Assembly: GCA_005883905.1 (NCBI GenBank)
Contig: VAYD01000022.1
Location: 1 to 14,377 of the forward strand
Direction: 5' to 3'
From: Actinomycetota bacterium
GTDB taxonomy: Bacteria; Actinomycetota; Thermoleophilia; Solirubrobacterales; Solirubrobacteraceae
DNA: 14,377 nucleotides
Shown piece by piece: positions 1-6,306 of the stretch (its first letter is position 1; the number at the start of each line of letters is the position of its first letter). The translations under genes were made by a program, and so were the position numbers. The notes beneath the pieces were generated by a model that saw nothing but the letters and a program-made list of their open reading frames with translations, did no database searches and was not told the origin of the DNA.

Positions 1-159
1 CGGGAAGCCGCGATCGATCGCACGCAGTGGGTCGCGGATGTTCCGCTTGGCACGCGGTGCCGGGGCGCCGGGAGCGGCAATGAGAGACCAGCGGACGAGC
101 GCCACTTCGCGCCGGTGCGCGGAGAGCGCGCCTACCTCGGTGACCTTCGGCTCCTGCAT
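1..159 (-). CDS. Unrecognised protein, N-terminal 53 codons only (runs off left edge)
   Basis: An open frame of exactly 53 codons runs from an ATG at 159 down to base 1 without a stop, so only the N-terminus is present. It begins MQEPKVTEVG and carries a basic, proline-rich stretch around residues 30-45. I do not recognise a family and give no function. The start is chosen because GGAGGG (minus strand, 175-170) lies 10 bases upstream; an alternative ATG at 169 in another frame sits directly against that site and is too close. The gene follows the alcohol dehydrogenase on the same strand, but has its own promoter with a consensus -35 box and a copy of the shared operator (209-238). This suggests membership of the same regulon even though the function is unknown. 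Confidence 0.6.
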   Translation of the reverse strand, partial: MQEPKVTEVGALSAHRREVALVRWSLIAAPGAPAPRAKRNIRDPLRAIDRGFP

Positions 160-208
160 GACTGCCCATCCCTCCAAGGTTGACCTGGCTGCGTCCTGCT
201 AGACCACG

Positions 209-238
209 ATGTTAACTGACTTCAGTTCAAATTGTCAA
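209..238 (-). promoter_or_regulatory. Promoter of the left-edge gene
   Basis: On the minus strand a perfect -35 hexamer TTGACA (238-233) is followed after 18 bases by TAACAT (214-209, four of six matches to TATAAT). The expected transcript start is near 202, about 43 bases ahead of the ATG at 159. The spacer is filled by the 14-bp near-palindrome at 214-227, so a bound protein would block RNA polymerase. The promoter lies just behind the stop of the alcohol dehydrogenase, so the left-edge gene can be transcribed separately from the genes upstream. Confidence 0.6.
214..227. promoter_or_regulatory. Candidate operator, copy 1
   Basis: AACTGA-CT-TCAGTT is a perfect 6-2-6 inverted repeat. Read on the minus strand it is AACTGAAGTCAGTT, which differs by one base from copy 2 (2816-2829) and by three from copy 3 (8678-8691). 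It lies between the -35 and -10 boxes of the left-edge gene and touches the stop codon of the alcohol dehydrogenase (227-229). Size and symmetry fit a TetR-type or similar dimeric repressor; the protein itself is not in the window. Confidence 0.6.
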
Positions 239-1321
239 GCACACCGGCTTGATCGTCGTGCCGTCTGCCGCATCGGCGGCGGCAGTGTCGATGTCGTCGA
301 ACGCGTACGTGCGAATGACCTTCTCGAGGGGTAGTCGGCCGGTGGCGTGGAGCGCGAGCAGCTGGGGCACGAAGTCCTGCGGCACCGCGTCGCCCTCGAT
401 GACGCCGCGGATCGTCTTGCCGCCGCCGACGACGTTCCCCACGTCGAGCGGGATCTGCGGCGCGCCGATGCCCACGAGGGCGAGCGTGCCGCGCCGCGCG
501 AGCGCCGTGACGGCCTGGTTGATGACCGTGCCGTTGGCCGTCGTGTCGACCGCGTGCGTTGCGCCGTCCCCGGTCAGCTCGCGGATCGCGTCGACGACGT
601 CGTCGACGGTCGGGTCGATCGTCGCCGTGGCGCCGAGCTGCGCGGCGACGGTCCGCCGGTCGGCGACTGGGTCGACGGCCACGATGGTGCTGACCCCCGT
701 GGCCCGCGCCGCCATCACCGCCGACAGTCCGACGCCGCCGGCGCCGAACACGACGAGCGACGCGTCGATCCCTGGCTGCAGCACGTTGAGCACGGCGCCG
801 GCGCCGGTCTGGACGCCGCAGCCCAACGGCGCGGCAATGCTCAGGTCGACGTCCGCGCCGATGACCACGACGTTGGTCTCGTAGGCGAGCGCATGCGACG
901 CGAAGCTCGACTGGCCGAAGAACGACCCGTACACCGGCGCGCCGTCGCGGTGCATCGTCGTCGTGCCGTCGGGCCGCATGCCCGTCGCGTTGAGCGTGCG
1001 GAAGTCGTGGCAGTACATGGGGTGGCCGGCGGCGCACTGCGTGCAGGCGCCGCAGCGGCGGTAGCTGAGCACGACGTGGTCGCCGGGACGCACCGCCCTC
1101 ACATTCGCGCCCACCGCTGCGACGACGCCGGCCCCCTCATGGCCCAGCACGGCCGGCGACAGCTCCGCGGGCCAGACGGCCCTCATGGTGAGGTCGGTGT
1201 GGCAGATGCCGACGGCGCGCAGCTCGACGAGGACCTCGTCGGCGCGCGGCTCGTCGAGGTCGACCTCGGCGATCTCGAACGGCGTGTCGGCCCCGTGCGA
1301 CAGCGCGGCCGTGATCTTCAT
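227..1321 (-). CDS. Zinc-dependent NAD(P) alcohol dehydrogenase (aryl/allylic alcohol type)
   Basis: A full-length (364 aa) medium-chain dehydrogenase that should oxidise a primary alcohol to an aldehyde with NAD(P) in the cytoplasm. Visible ligands for the catalytic zinc are C40 (GICHTD), H61/E62 (GHEGAG) and C168 (LGCGVQTG). The structural zinc cysteines are C90, C93, C96 and C104. The Rossmann turn GAGGVG is at 193-198, with D217 at the end of the second strand favouring NAD. The overall pattern resembles the benzyl-alcohol/geraniol dehydrogenase branch, so an aromatic or allylic alcohol is likely; this is inference. The ATG overlaps the stop of the upstream aldehyde dehydrogenase as ATGA, so the pair is translationally coupled and would carry an alcohol through to an acid. 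The exact substrate is unknown. Confidence 0.9.
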   Translation of the reverse strand: MKITAALSHGADTPFEIAEVDLDEPRADEVLVELRAVGICHTDLTMRAVWPAELSPAVLGHEGAGVVAAVGANVRAVRPGDHVVLSYRRCGACTQCAAGHPMYCHDFRTLNATGMRPDGTTTMHRDGAPVYGSFFGQSSFASHALAYETNVVVIGADVDLSIAAPLGCGVQTGAGAVLNVLQPGIDASLVVFGAGGVGLSAVMAARATGVSTIVAVDPVADRRTVAAQLGATATIDPTVDDVVDAIRELTGDGATHAVDTTANGTVINQAVTALARRGTLALVGIGAPQIPLDVGNVVGGGKTIRGVIEGDAVPQDFVPQLLALHATGRLPLEKVIRTYAFDDIDTAAADAADGTTIKPVCLTI

Positions 1322-2772
1322 CGCGTCACAGACGGGTACGGGATGCTCTGCACCTCGACGTACTCCTGGATGCCCTCGAGGCCGTACTCGCGCCCGAGGC
1401 CGGACTGCTTGAACCCGCCGAACGGCCCGCCGAGGTCGAGCGTGTGCTGGTTGATGGCGACGCTGCCGCTGCGGATGCGCCGCGCCACGTCCTTGGCGTG
1501 CTCGGCGTCCGGGCCCCAGACGCTCCCCGACAGGCCGTAGTCGGAGTCGTTGGCGATGGTCACCGCGTCGTCCTCGTCCTCGTAGGGGATGACCGTGACG
1601 ACGGGTCCGAAGATCTCCTCGCGGGCGACGGTCATGGTGTTGTCGACGTCCGCGAAGATCGTCGGCTCCACGAAGTAGCCGCGGTCGTGACTGCCGCGGC
1701 CGCCGCCGAGCACGAGGCGCGCGCCCTCGTCGCAGCCCCTGGCGATGTAGCCCTCCACCCGCGCGCGCTGCGTGTCGCTGATGAGCGGTCCGACGTCGAC
1801 GGCGGGATCGGCCGGGTCGCCGACCTGGAACGCGCCGATGGTCTCGCGCAGCGCCTCGACCACCGCCCCGTAGGCTTCGAGCGGCGCGAGCACGCGGGTC
1901 TGGTTGATGCAGGTCTGTCCGTTATTGGCCATCGTGCTCGGGGCGAGCGCCGGAATGACGGTGTCGAGGTCGGCGCCGGGCAGCAGGATCGCGGCGGACT
2001 TGCCGCCGAGCTCGAGGCCGCAGCGCTTGAGCCGCTCGCCGCACAGAGCGGCGATCCGACGGCCGGCGCGGGTGCTGCCCGTGAAGCTGATCTTGTCCAC
2101 CAGCGGATGCCGGACCAGCTCCTCGCTGACCTCGCGGTCGGCCGCGACCACGTTCAGCACGCCGGGCGGCAGGCCGGCCTCCTCGAAGACCTCGGCCAAG
2201 AGGGAGCCGAACAGCGGCGTCTCCTCCGGCGGCTTGAGGATGACGGTGCAGCCGGTCAGCAGCGCCGGCGAGAGCTTGGGGAACGAGAGGCCGAGCGGGT
2301 AGTTCCACGGCACGATCGCGCCGACGACGCCGACGGGCGGGCGGCGGACGAGGATCGGCCCGAGGACGCCCTCGCGCTCCTCCTCCCAGGGAAACGTGGA
2401 GGCCTGCGCGGCGTGCCAGTCGAGGAACATCCTGGCGGCGATCGGCTGGACTGAGGCGACGGCCTGCGGCGAGCCGACCTCGAGGGTTAGCAGCTGCGCG
2501 AATTCGTCCGCGCGCGCCGCGATGAGCTCGCCGGCCCTGGTCAGGATCGCGGCGCGCTGCGAGGCCGTCGATTCGGCCCACGGGCCTGCTTCGAACGCCG
2601 CGCGAGCGGCGCGTACGGCGCGATCGATGTCCGCCGGTCCGCCGAGCGCGGCCTGCGCGATCGGCTCCTCGGTCACAGGGTTGATGACTTCGACGAGACG
2701 GCCGTCGCGCGGCGCGGTCCATTCGCCGTCGATGTACAGCCGATCATGAGCTGACTTCACGTATTCCAGCAT
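1318..2772 (-). CDS. Aldehyde dehydrogenase (NAD(P)+)
   Basis: A complete 484-residue aldehyde dehydrogenase that oxidises an aldehyde to the carboxylic acid. Key residues are all present: N157 in PWNYPL (oxyanion), K180 in ILKPPEETP (cofactor), the FTGST nucleotide loop at 230-234, general base E254 in LELGGKS, nucleophile C288 in NNGQTCINQ, and E386 with F388 in EEIFGP. It is first in the leftward operon, with the alcohol dehydrogenase overlapping its stop by ATGA, so the two probably act in sequence. The ATG at 2772 is supported by GGAG about 10 bases and GAGG about 4 bases upstream. It is transcribed from the divergent control region at 2790-2832. It resembles the AldA/Rv0768-like actinobacterial group; the substrate cannot be determined from sequence. 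Confidence 0.92.
   Translation of the reverse strand: MLEYVKSAHDRLYIDGEWTAPRDGRLVEVINPVTEEPIAQAALGGPADIDRAVRAARAAFEAGPWAESTASQRAAILTRAGELIAARADEFAQLLTLEVGSPQAVASVQPIAARMFLDWHAAQASTFPWEEEREGVLGPILVRRPPVGVVGAIVPWNYPLGLSFPKLSPALLTGCTVILKPPEETPLFGSLLAEVFEEAGLPPGVLNVVAADREVSEELVRHPLVDKISFTGSTRAGRRIAALCGERLKRCGLELGGKSAAILLPGADLDTVIPALAPSTMANNGQTCINQTRVLAPLEAYGAVVEALRETIGAFQVGDPADPAVDVGPLISDTQRARVEGYIARGCDEGARLVLGGGRGSHDRGYFVEPTIFADVDNTMTVAREEIFGPVVTVIPYEDEDDAVTIANDSDYGLSGSVWGPDAEHAKDVARRIRSGSVAINQHTLDLGGPFGGFKQSGLGREYGLEGIQEYVEVQSIPYPSVTR
2749..2762. promoter_or_regulatory. Weak additional operator-like site inside the aldehyde dehydrogenase start
   Basis: AGCTGACTTCACGT matches operator copy 1 (AACTGACTTCAGTT) at 11 of 14 positions. 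It lies within the first codons of the aldehyde dehydrogenase (about V5-A8), 67 bp from operator copy 2. It keeps the central TGACTTCA core but the outer half-site is degraded. It could be an auxiliary site or simply chance in coding sequence; confidence is low. Confidence 0.25.
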
Positions 2773-2789
2773 GGGGCCTCGGCTCCGAC

Positions 2790-2818
2790 TTGTAGGTGGG
2801 ACATCAATACGATAAAAC
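2790..2818 (+). promoter_or_regulatory. Promoter of the rightward catabolic operon
   Basis: TTGTAG (2790-2795), a 17-base spacer and TAAAAC (2813-2818, four of six) form a plausible sigma-70-type promoter. The expected start near 2825 gives a very short leader before the ATG at 2837 or the GTG at 2855. The -10 box overlaps operator copy 2, so repression of this operon by a bound dimer would be direct. Confidence 0.45.
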
Positions 2819-2832
2819 TGAAGTCAGGTCAA
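2804..2832 (-). promoter_or_regulatory. Promoter of the leftward dehydrogenase operon
   Basis: On the minus strand TTGACC (2832-2827) is followed after 17 bases by TATTGA (2809-2804). The -35 box is good and the -10 weak. Operator copy 2 overlaps the -35/spacer part. Together with the plus-strand promoter this makes one divergent switch controlling both operons. The leader to the ATG at 2772 would be about 25 bases and contains the GGAG and GAGG ribosome-binding candidates. Confidence 0.4.
2816..2829. promoter_or_regulatory. Candidate operator, copy 2 (divergent switch)
   Basis: AACTGAAGTCAGGT matches the minus-strand form of copy 1 at 13 of 14 bases. It overlaps the -10 box of the rightward promoter and the -35/spacer of the leftward one, an arrangement expected for a single repressor that silences both operons. 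Confidence 0.6.
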
Positions 2833-2836
2833 CTCG

Positions 2837-4027
2837 ATGGAGATGAGGGACGCAGTGCGCGCGACCGCCGCGATCGCGGGTCTTGGCATCACCGAGATGG
2901 GGAAGGTGTACGGCCGGACGGCGTCCGACTTCGCCGGCGAGGCGATCGCGCTGGCGCTTGAGGACGCCGGCCTGAAGGCGCACGACGTCGACGGGCTGCT
3001 GGTCAACGCCAACCAGTCGACCGAGTCGGTGCCGACGCTGCAGTTCTCGCTCGGCTTGACGGACCTCACGCTCGTCAACGTGATGAGCGCGTTCGGCTCG
3101 ACTACCGGCACGATGCTGCAGTACGCCGCGCATGCGATCGCGACGGGACAGGCGAGCGTCGTGGCCTGCCTGTACGCCGACGCGCCGCTCACCGAGGGCG
3201 GCTCGATCTCCCAGTCGGGCTACAACGGGCGGCGCTTCAACGCGCCCGGGCTCGCCGGGCTGCGCTTCGCCTACGGCGACTATGGCCCCGCGAACTCGGG
3301 CTATGCGCTGGCGCTGCGCCGGCACATGCACCTGTTCGGGACGACGCACGACCAGCTCGCGACGATCGCGGTCGGTCAGCGCGCGTGGGCGCAGATGAAC
3401 CCGCGCGCGCAGATGCGCAAGCCGATGACGATCGAGGACTACCACGCGTCGCGCTGGGTCGTGGAACCACTTCACCTCTTCGACTGCTGCCTGGTCTCCA
3501 ACGGCGGCGTCGCCGTGATCGTCACCTCCCCCGAGCGGGCGCGCGAGCTGCGCCAGCCGCCGGTGTACCTGCGCGGCTTCGGCCAGTGCGCGCCCGGTGA
3601 CACGGCCCGCCGCGAGCGCGACCCGGCCGTGCAGACGGGCGCGACGAAGGCCGGCGCGATGGCGCTGCGCCAGGCGGGCATCGAGCTCGCGGACCTCGAC
3701 GTCCTAGAGCTCTACGACTGTTACACGTACACCGTCCTCGTCACGCTCGAGGACTACGGCTTCTGCGAGAAGGGCGAGGGCGGCGCGTTCGTCGCCGACG
3801 GCAAACTCGCTCCCGGCGGCGCGTTGCCCTGCAACACGGGCGGCGGCCAGCTCTCCTCGTACTACATGTGGGGCTTCACGCCGCTGTCGGAGGGCGTGAT
3901 CCAGGCGCGCGGCCAGGGCGGCGAGCGCCAGGCCGCCAAGCACGACCACGTGCTCGTGTCCGGCAACGGCGGCGTCCTGACGTTCCATTCCACGACGATC
4001 CTCAGCAAGCACGAGGGAGACGCGTGA
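2837..4027 (+). CDS. Thiolase-fold protein lacking thiolase catalytic residues (Ltp2-like aldolase candidate)
   Basis: A 396-residue protein of the SCP-x/non-decarboxylating thiolase superfamily (N-terminal AAIAGLGITEMGK, then the AAHAIATGQASVV helix-strand near 97-109). The residues that make a thiolase are absent: the usual CASG turn reads MSAFGSTTG (83-91) without cysteine, the NxxGGxxAxGHP histidine region reads NTGGGQLSSYYMWG (333-346), and the C-terminal CxG-type cysteine is replaced in SGNGG (375-379). Instead Y293 (ELYDCYT) and Y342/Y343 are present, close to positions I recall as the catalytic tyrosines of the steroid side-chain aldolase Ltp2. A DUF35 partner and a hydratase follow directly, as in that system. 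I therefore infer a retro-aldol cleavage of a beta-hydroxyacyl-CoA; a structural or degenerate thiolase is the alternative. Start could be ATG 2837 or the in-frame GTG 2855, which has the better GAGGGA site. Confidence 0.82.
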   Translation: MEMRDAVRATAAIAGLGITEMGKVYGRTASDFAGEAIALALEDAGLKAHDVDGLLVNANQSTESVPTLQFSLGLTDLTLVNVMSAFGSTTGTMLQYAAHAIATGQASVVACLYADAPLTEGGSISQSGYNGRRFNAPGLAGLRFAYGDYGPANSGYALALRRHMHLFGTTHDQLATIAVGQRAWAQMNPRAQMRKPMTIEDYHASRWVVEPLHLFDCCLVSNGGVAVIVTSPERARELRQPPVYLRGFGQCAPGDTARRERDPAVQTGATKAGAMALRQAGIELADLDVLELYDCYTYTVLVTLEDYGFCEKGEGGAFVADGKLAPGGALPCNTGGGQLSSYYMWGFTPLSEGVIQARGQGGERQAAKHDHVLVSGNGGVLTFHSTTILSKHEGDA

Positions 4028-4470
4028 CGACCACCACGAAAACCGCAGTGCCCAAACCGGTGCCCGTCCCGGACGAGGCCAGCGCGCCGTTCTTCGACGG
4101 CGCCATGCGGGGCACATTGATGCTGTTGCGCTGCCGGGAGTGCGCCACGTTCCTGTCCCCGATCCCGGGCATCGGCGCGCCGTTGCGCCCCCGCTGCGTG
4201 GCCTGCTTCTCGGGCGACCTGGAGTGGGCGCCCTCGAGCGGGCGGGCCACGCTCTACAGCTTCGTGATCATGCACCAGCTCTACGACGAGGCGTTCGCTC
4301 AGGACGTCCCCTACAACATCGCCGTCGTCGAGACCGACGAGGGCGTGCGTCTGACCAGTCAGGTCGCCGATTGCCCCAACGAGGCGTTGGAGGTCGGCAT
4401 GGCGCTCGAGGTCACGTTCGAGCGGATGAGCGACGACGTCGCCGTCCCCAAGTTCCGGCCGGCGACATGA
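4024..4470 (+). CDS. DUF35 / Zn-ribbon OB-fold protein, partner of the thiolase-like protein
   Basis: A 148-residue protein with the standard DUF35 layout: a short N-terminal helix region (PFFDGAMRG, 22-30), a rubredoxin-like zinc ribbon with C37/C40 and C58/C61, then an OB fold (about residues 65-145). Proteins of this family bind thiolase-like subunits and are needed for their activity or stability; the DUF35 domain of ChsH2 with the aldolase Ltp2 is the best-known case. The GTG start overlaps the preceding stop as GTGA, consistent with stoichiometric co-production of a complex. An ATG-started reading from 3868 is in this frame but would run through the thiolase-like gene and is not the real start. 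The stop overlaps the hydratase start as ATGA. Confidence 0.88.
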   Translation: MTTTTKTAVPKPVPVPDEASAPFFDGAMRGTLMLLRCRECATFLSPIPGIGAPLRPRCVACFSGDLEWAPSSGRATLYSFVIMHQLYDEAFAQDVPYNIAVVETDEGVRLTSQVADCPNEALEVGMALEVTFERMSDDVAVPKFRPAT

Positions 4471-5255
4471 GCTACGACCACGTCATCTACGAAAGGCGCG
4501 GCCACGTCGCCTACGTGACGCTCAACCGGCCCGAGCGGATGAACGCGCTCGACGCGCATTCGCACGCGGAGCTGATCGAGATCTTCGACGGCTTCGAACG
4601 AGACCCCGACGCGTGGCTCGCGATCATCACGGGCGCCGGTGACCGCGCGTTCTGCGCCGGCAACGATCTCAAGGCGACGGCGCAGGCGTCCGCCAACGGC
4701 GAGCAGCGGGTCGGCCGGGACGCCCGCTTCGCGGCCATCACCCGCGGCTACGACTGCCCCAAGCCCCTGATCGCGGCAGTCAACGGCGTGGCCGCCGGCG
4801 GTGGGTTCGAGATCGCGCTCGCGTGCGACGTCGTGATCGCCGCCGACACGGCGCGGTTCGGCCTGCCCGAGCCGCGCGTCGGGCTCATCGCCGGCGCCGG
4901 CGGTATCCACCGGCTGACGCGGCAGATCCCGCTCAAGCAGGCGATGGGCATGCTCATGACCGGGCGCCTGATCGACGGCGAGGAGGGGCATCGCCTGGGC
5001 TTCGTCAACGAGGTCGTGCCGGCGGCGCAGCTGATGGACGCCGCCGAGCGATGGGCGAGCGAGATGCTCGAGTGCTCGCCGCTGCTGCTGCAGATCACCA
5101 AGGAGTCGGCGCAGCAGGGCTTCGGGCTGTCGATCGACGAGGCGATCGCGCTCGACTGGGAGGAGCGGATCCCGCGGATGTTGGCATCCGAGGACTACGT
5201 CGAGGGACCAAAGGCGTTCGCCGAGAAGCGGGCGCCGGTCTGGACGGGAAGGTGA
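4467..5255 (+). CDS. Enoyl-CoA hydratase/isomerase (crotonase family)
   Basis: A 262-residue crotonase-fold enzyme, normal length. The first oxyanion-hole segment is FCAGNDL (62-68), the second AAGGGFEIA (109-117). Both acidic residues used by true hydratases are in place: E115 in GGGFEIALACD and E135 in GLPEPRVGL. This supports hydration of a 2-enoyl-CoA to a 3-hydroxyacyl-CoA rather than a non-hydratase role. That product is what a retro-aldolase of the Ltp2 type, or a dehydrogenase, would use, so the gene fits next to the thiolase-like/DUF35 pair. The ATG overlaps the DUF35 stop (ATGA), and only four bases separate its stop from the next gene. The acyl substrate is not identifiable. Confidence 0.9.
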   Translation: MSYDHVIYERRGHVAYVTLNRPERMNALDAHSHAELIEIFDGFERDPDAWLAIITGAGDRAFCAGNDLKATAQASANGEQRVGRDARFAAITRGYDCPKPLIAAVNGVAAGGGFEIALACDVVIAADTARFGLPEPRVGLIAGAGGIHRLTRQIPLKQAMGMLMTGRLIDGEEGHRLGFVNEVVPAAQLMDAAERWASEMLECSPLLLQITKESAQQGFGLSIDEAIALDWEERIPRMLASEDYVEGPKAFAEKRAPVWTGR

Positions 5256-5259
5256 CGCC

Positions 5260-6306
5260 GTGAGCCTCAAGCTCGGTCTCAGCACCGGCCTTTTGACGGG
5301 ACCGTCCCTGCTGTCGGAGGGTCTGGCGTGGGTCAAGGAGGCCGAGCGACTGGGCTTCGACTCGATCTGGTCGTCGGAGACCTACGGCAACGACGCGCTG
5401 ACGCCGCTGGCCTGGTGGGGGTCCCAGACCGAGAGGGTCAAGCTCGGCACCACGATCATCCAGATCAGCGCCCGTCGCCCGACCGCGACGGCGATGGCCG
5501 CGATGACGATGGACCACCTCTCCGGCGGGCGCTTCATGCTCGGCCTCGGCGTGTCGGGCCCGCAGGTGGTGGAGGGCTGGTACGGCGAGCCGTTCGCCAA
5601 GCCGCTCGCGCGCATGCGCGAGTACGTGGCGGTCGTGCGCGACGTCATCGAGCGGCGCGCGCCGGTCAGCTCCGACGGCCCGCACTACTCGCTGCCGCTG
5701 AAAGGAGATGGCGCGGGAGTCACCGGCCTCGGAAAGCCGCTGAAGACGATCCTGCACCCGCTGCGCGAGCGCATCCCGACGTTCATCGCCGCCCAAGGGC
5801 CCAAGAACATCGCGTTGGCCGCCGAGATCGGCGACGGTTGGCTGCCGCTCTACTACTCCCCGCACCACGACGCCGAGCTGTACAGCCCGTGTCTGGAGGA
5901 TGGCTTCGCCCGGCGCGGTGGGCGGCCCGCCGACTTCGAGATCGCGCCGTCGGTGCCGTTCGTCGTCGACGACGACGTCGAGCGGGCCGCGGACACGCTG
6001 CGCCCGATGTACGCCCTGTACTTCGGCGGGATGGGAGCCCGCGACATGAACTTCCACCAGCAGGTGGTCATCCGGATGGGCTACGGCGCCGAGGCCAAGA
6101 AGGTCCAGGACCTCTACCTCGACGGCAAGAAGGACGAGGCCGCCGCCGCCGTGCCGACCAAGCTCATCGAGAAGCTTGCGCTGATCGGTCCGCGCGACAA
6201 GATCCGCCACGACCTCGACGCGTGGCGCGCCTCGCCCGTCACCACCATGTTGGTCGCCGGGCCGCCGGAGCGGCTGCGACAGGCGGCGGAGCTGGTGCTT
6301 GGCTGA
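5260..6306 (+). CDS. LLM-class (luciferase-like) oxidoreductase, probably F420-dependent
   Basis: A 348-residue single-domain luciferase-like TIM-barrel protein. Typical segments are visible: the start LKLGLSTGLLTG, GFDSIWSSE near 32-40, the RVKLGTTI strand at 59-66, and DHLSGGRFMLGLGVSG (85-100), followed by the PQVVEGWYG motif common in actinobacterial F420-dependent members such as the Rv3520c-like group. It would transfer hydride between F420 and an alcohol, enone or related substrate. Cofactor choice is inferred from family resemblance. The GTG at 5260 is preceded by GGTGA at suitable spacing and lies four bases after the hydratase stop. Its TGA shares one base with the ATG of the CoA-transferase (TGATG), so the operon continues without a break. 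Confidence 0.85.
   Translation: MSLKLGLSTGLLTGPSLLSEGLAWVKEAERLGFDSIWSSETYGNDALTPLAWWGSQTERVKLGTTIIQISARRPTATAMAAMTMDHLSGGRFMLGLGVSGPQVVEGWYGEPFAKPLARMREYVAVVRDVIERRAPVSSDGPHYSLPLKGDGAGVTGLGKPLKTILHPLRERIPTFIAAQGPKNIALAAEIGDGWLPLYYSPHHDAELYSPCLEDGFARRGGRPADFEIAPSVPFVVDDDVERAADTLRPMYALYFGGMGARDMNFHQQVVIRMGYGAEAKKVQDLYLDGKKDEAAAAVPTKLIEKLALIGPRDKIRHDLDAWRASPVTTMLVAGPPERLRQAAELVLG

Noticed and set aside
1444..2454. Long plus-strand frame opposite the aldehyde dehydrogenase, and similar antisense frames throughout
   Set aside because: In very GC-rich DNA the antisense frames of real genes stay open; these show repetitive R/A/G/D composition, no motifs and no ribosome-binding sites.
5328..6305. 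In-frame extension of the CoA-transferase reading frame upstream (giving a 1116-residue product)
   Set aside because: This part overprints the LLM oxidoreductase, is arginine-rich low-complexity translation with no family resemblance, and the ATG at 6306 gives the correct domain start.
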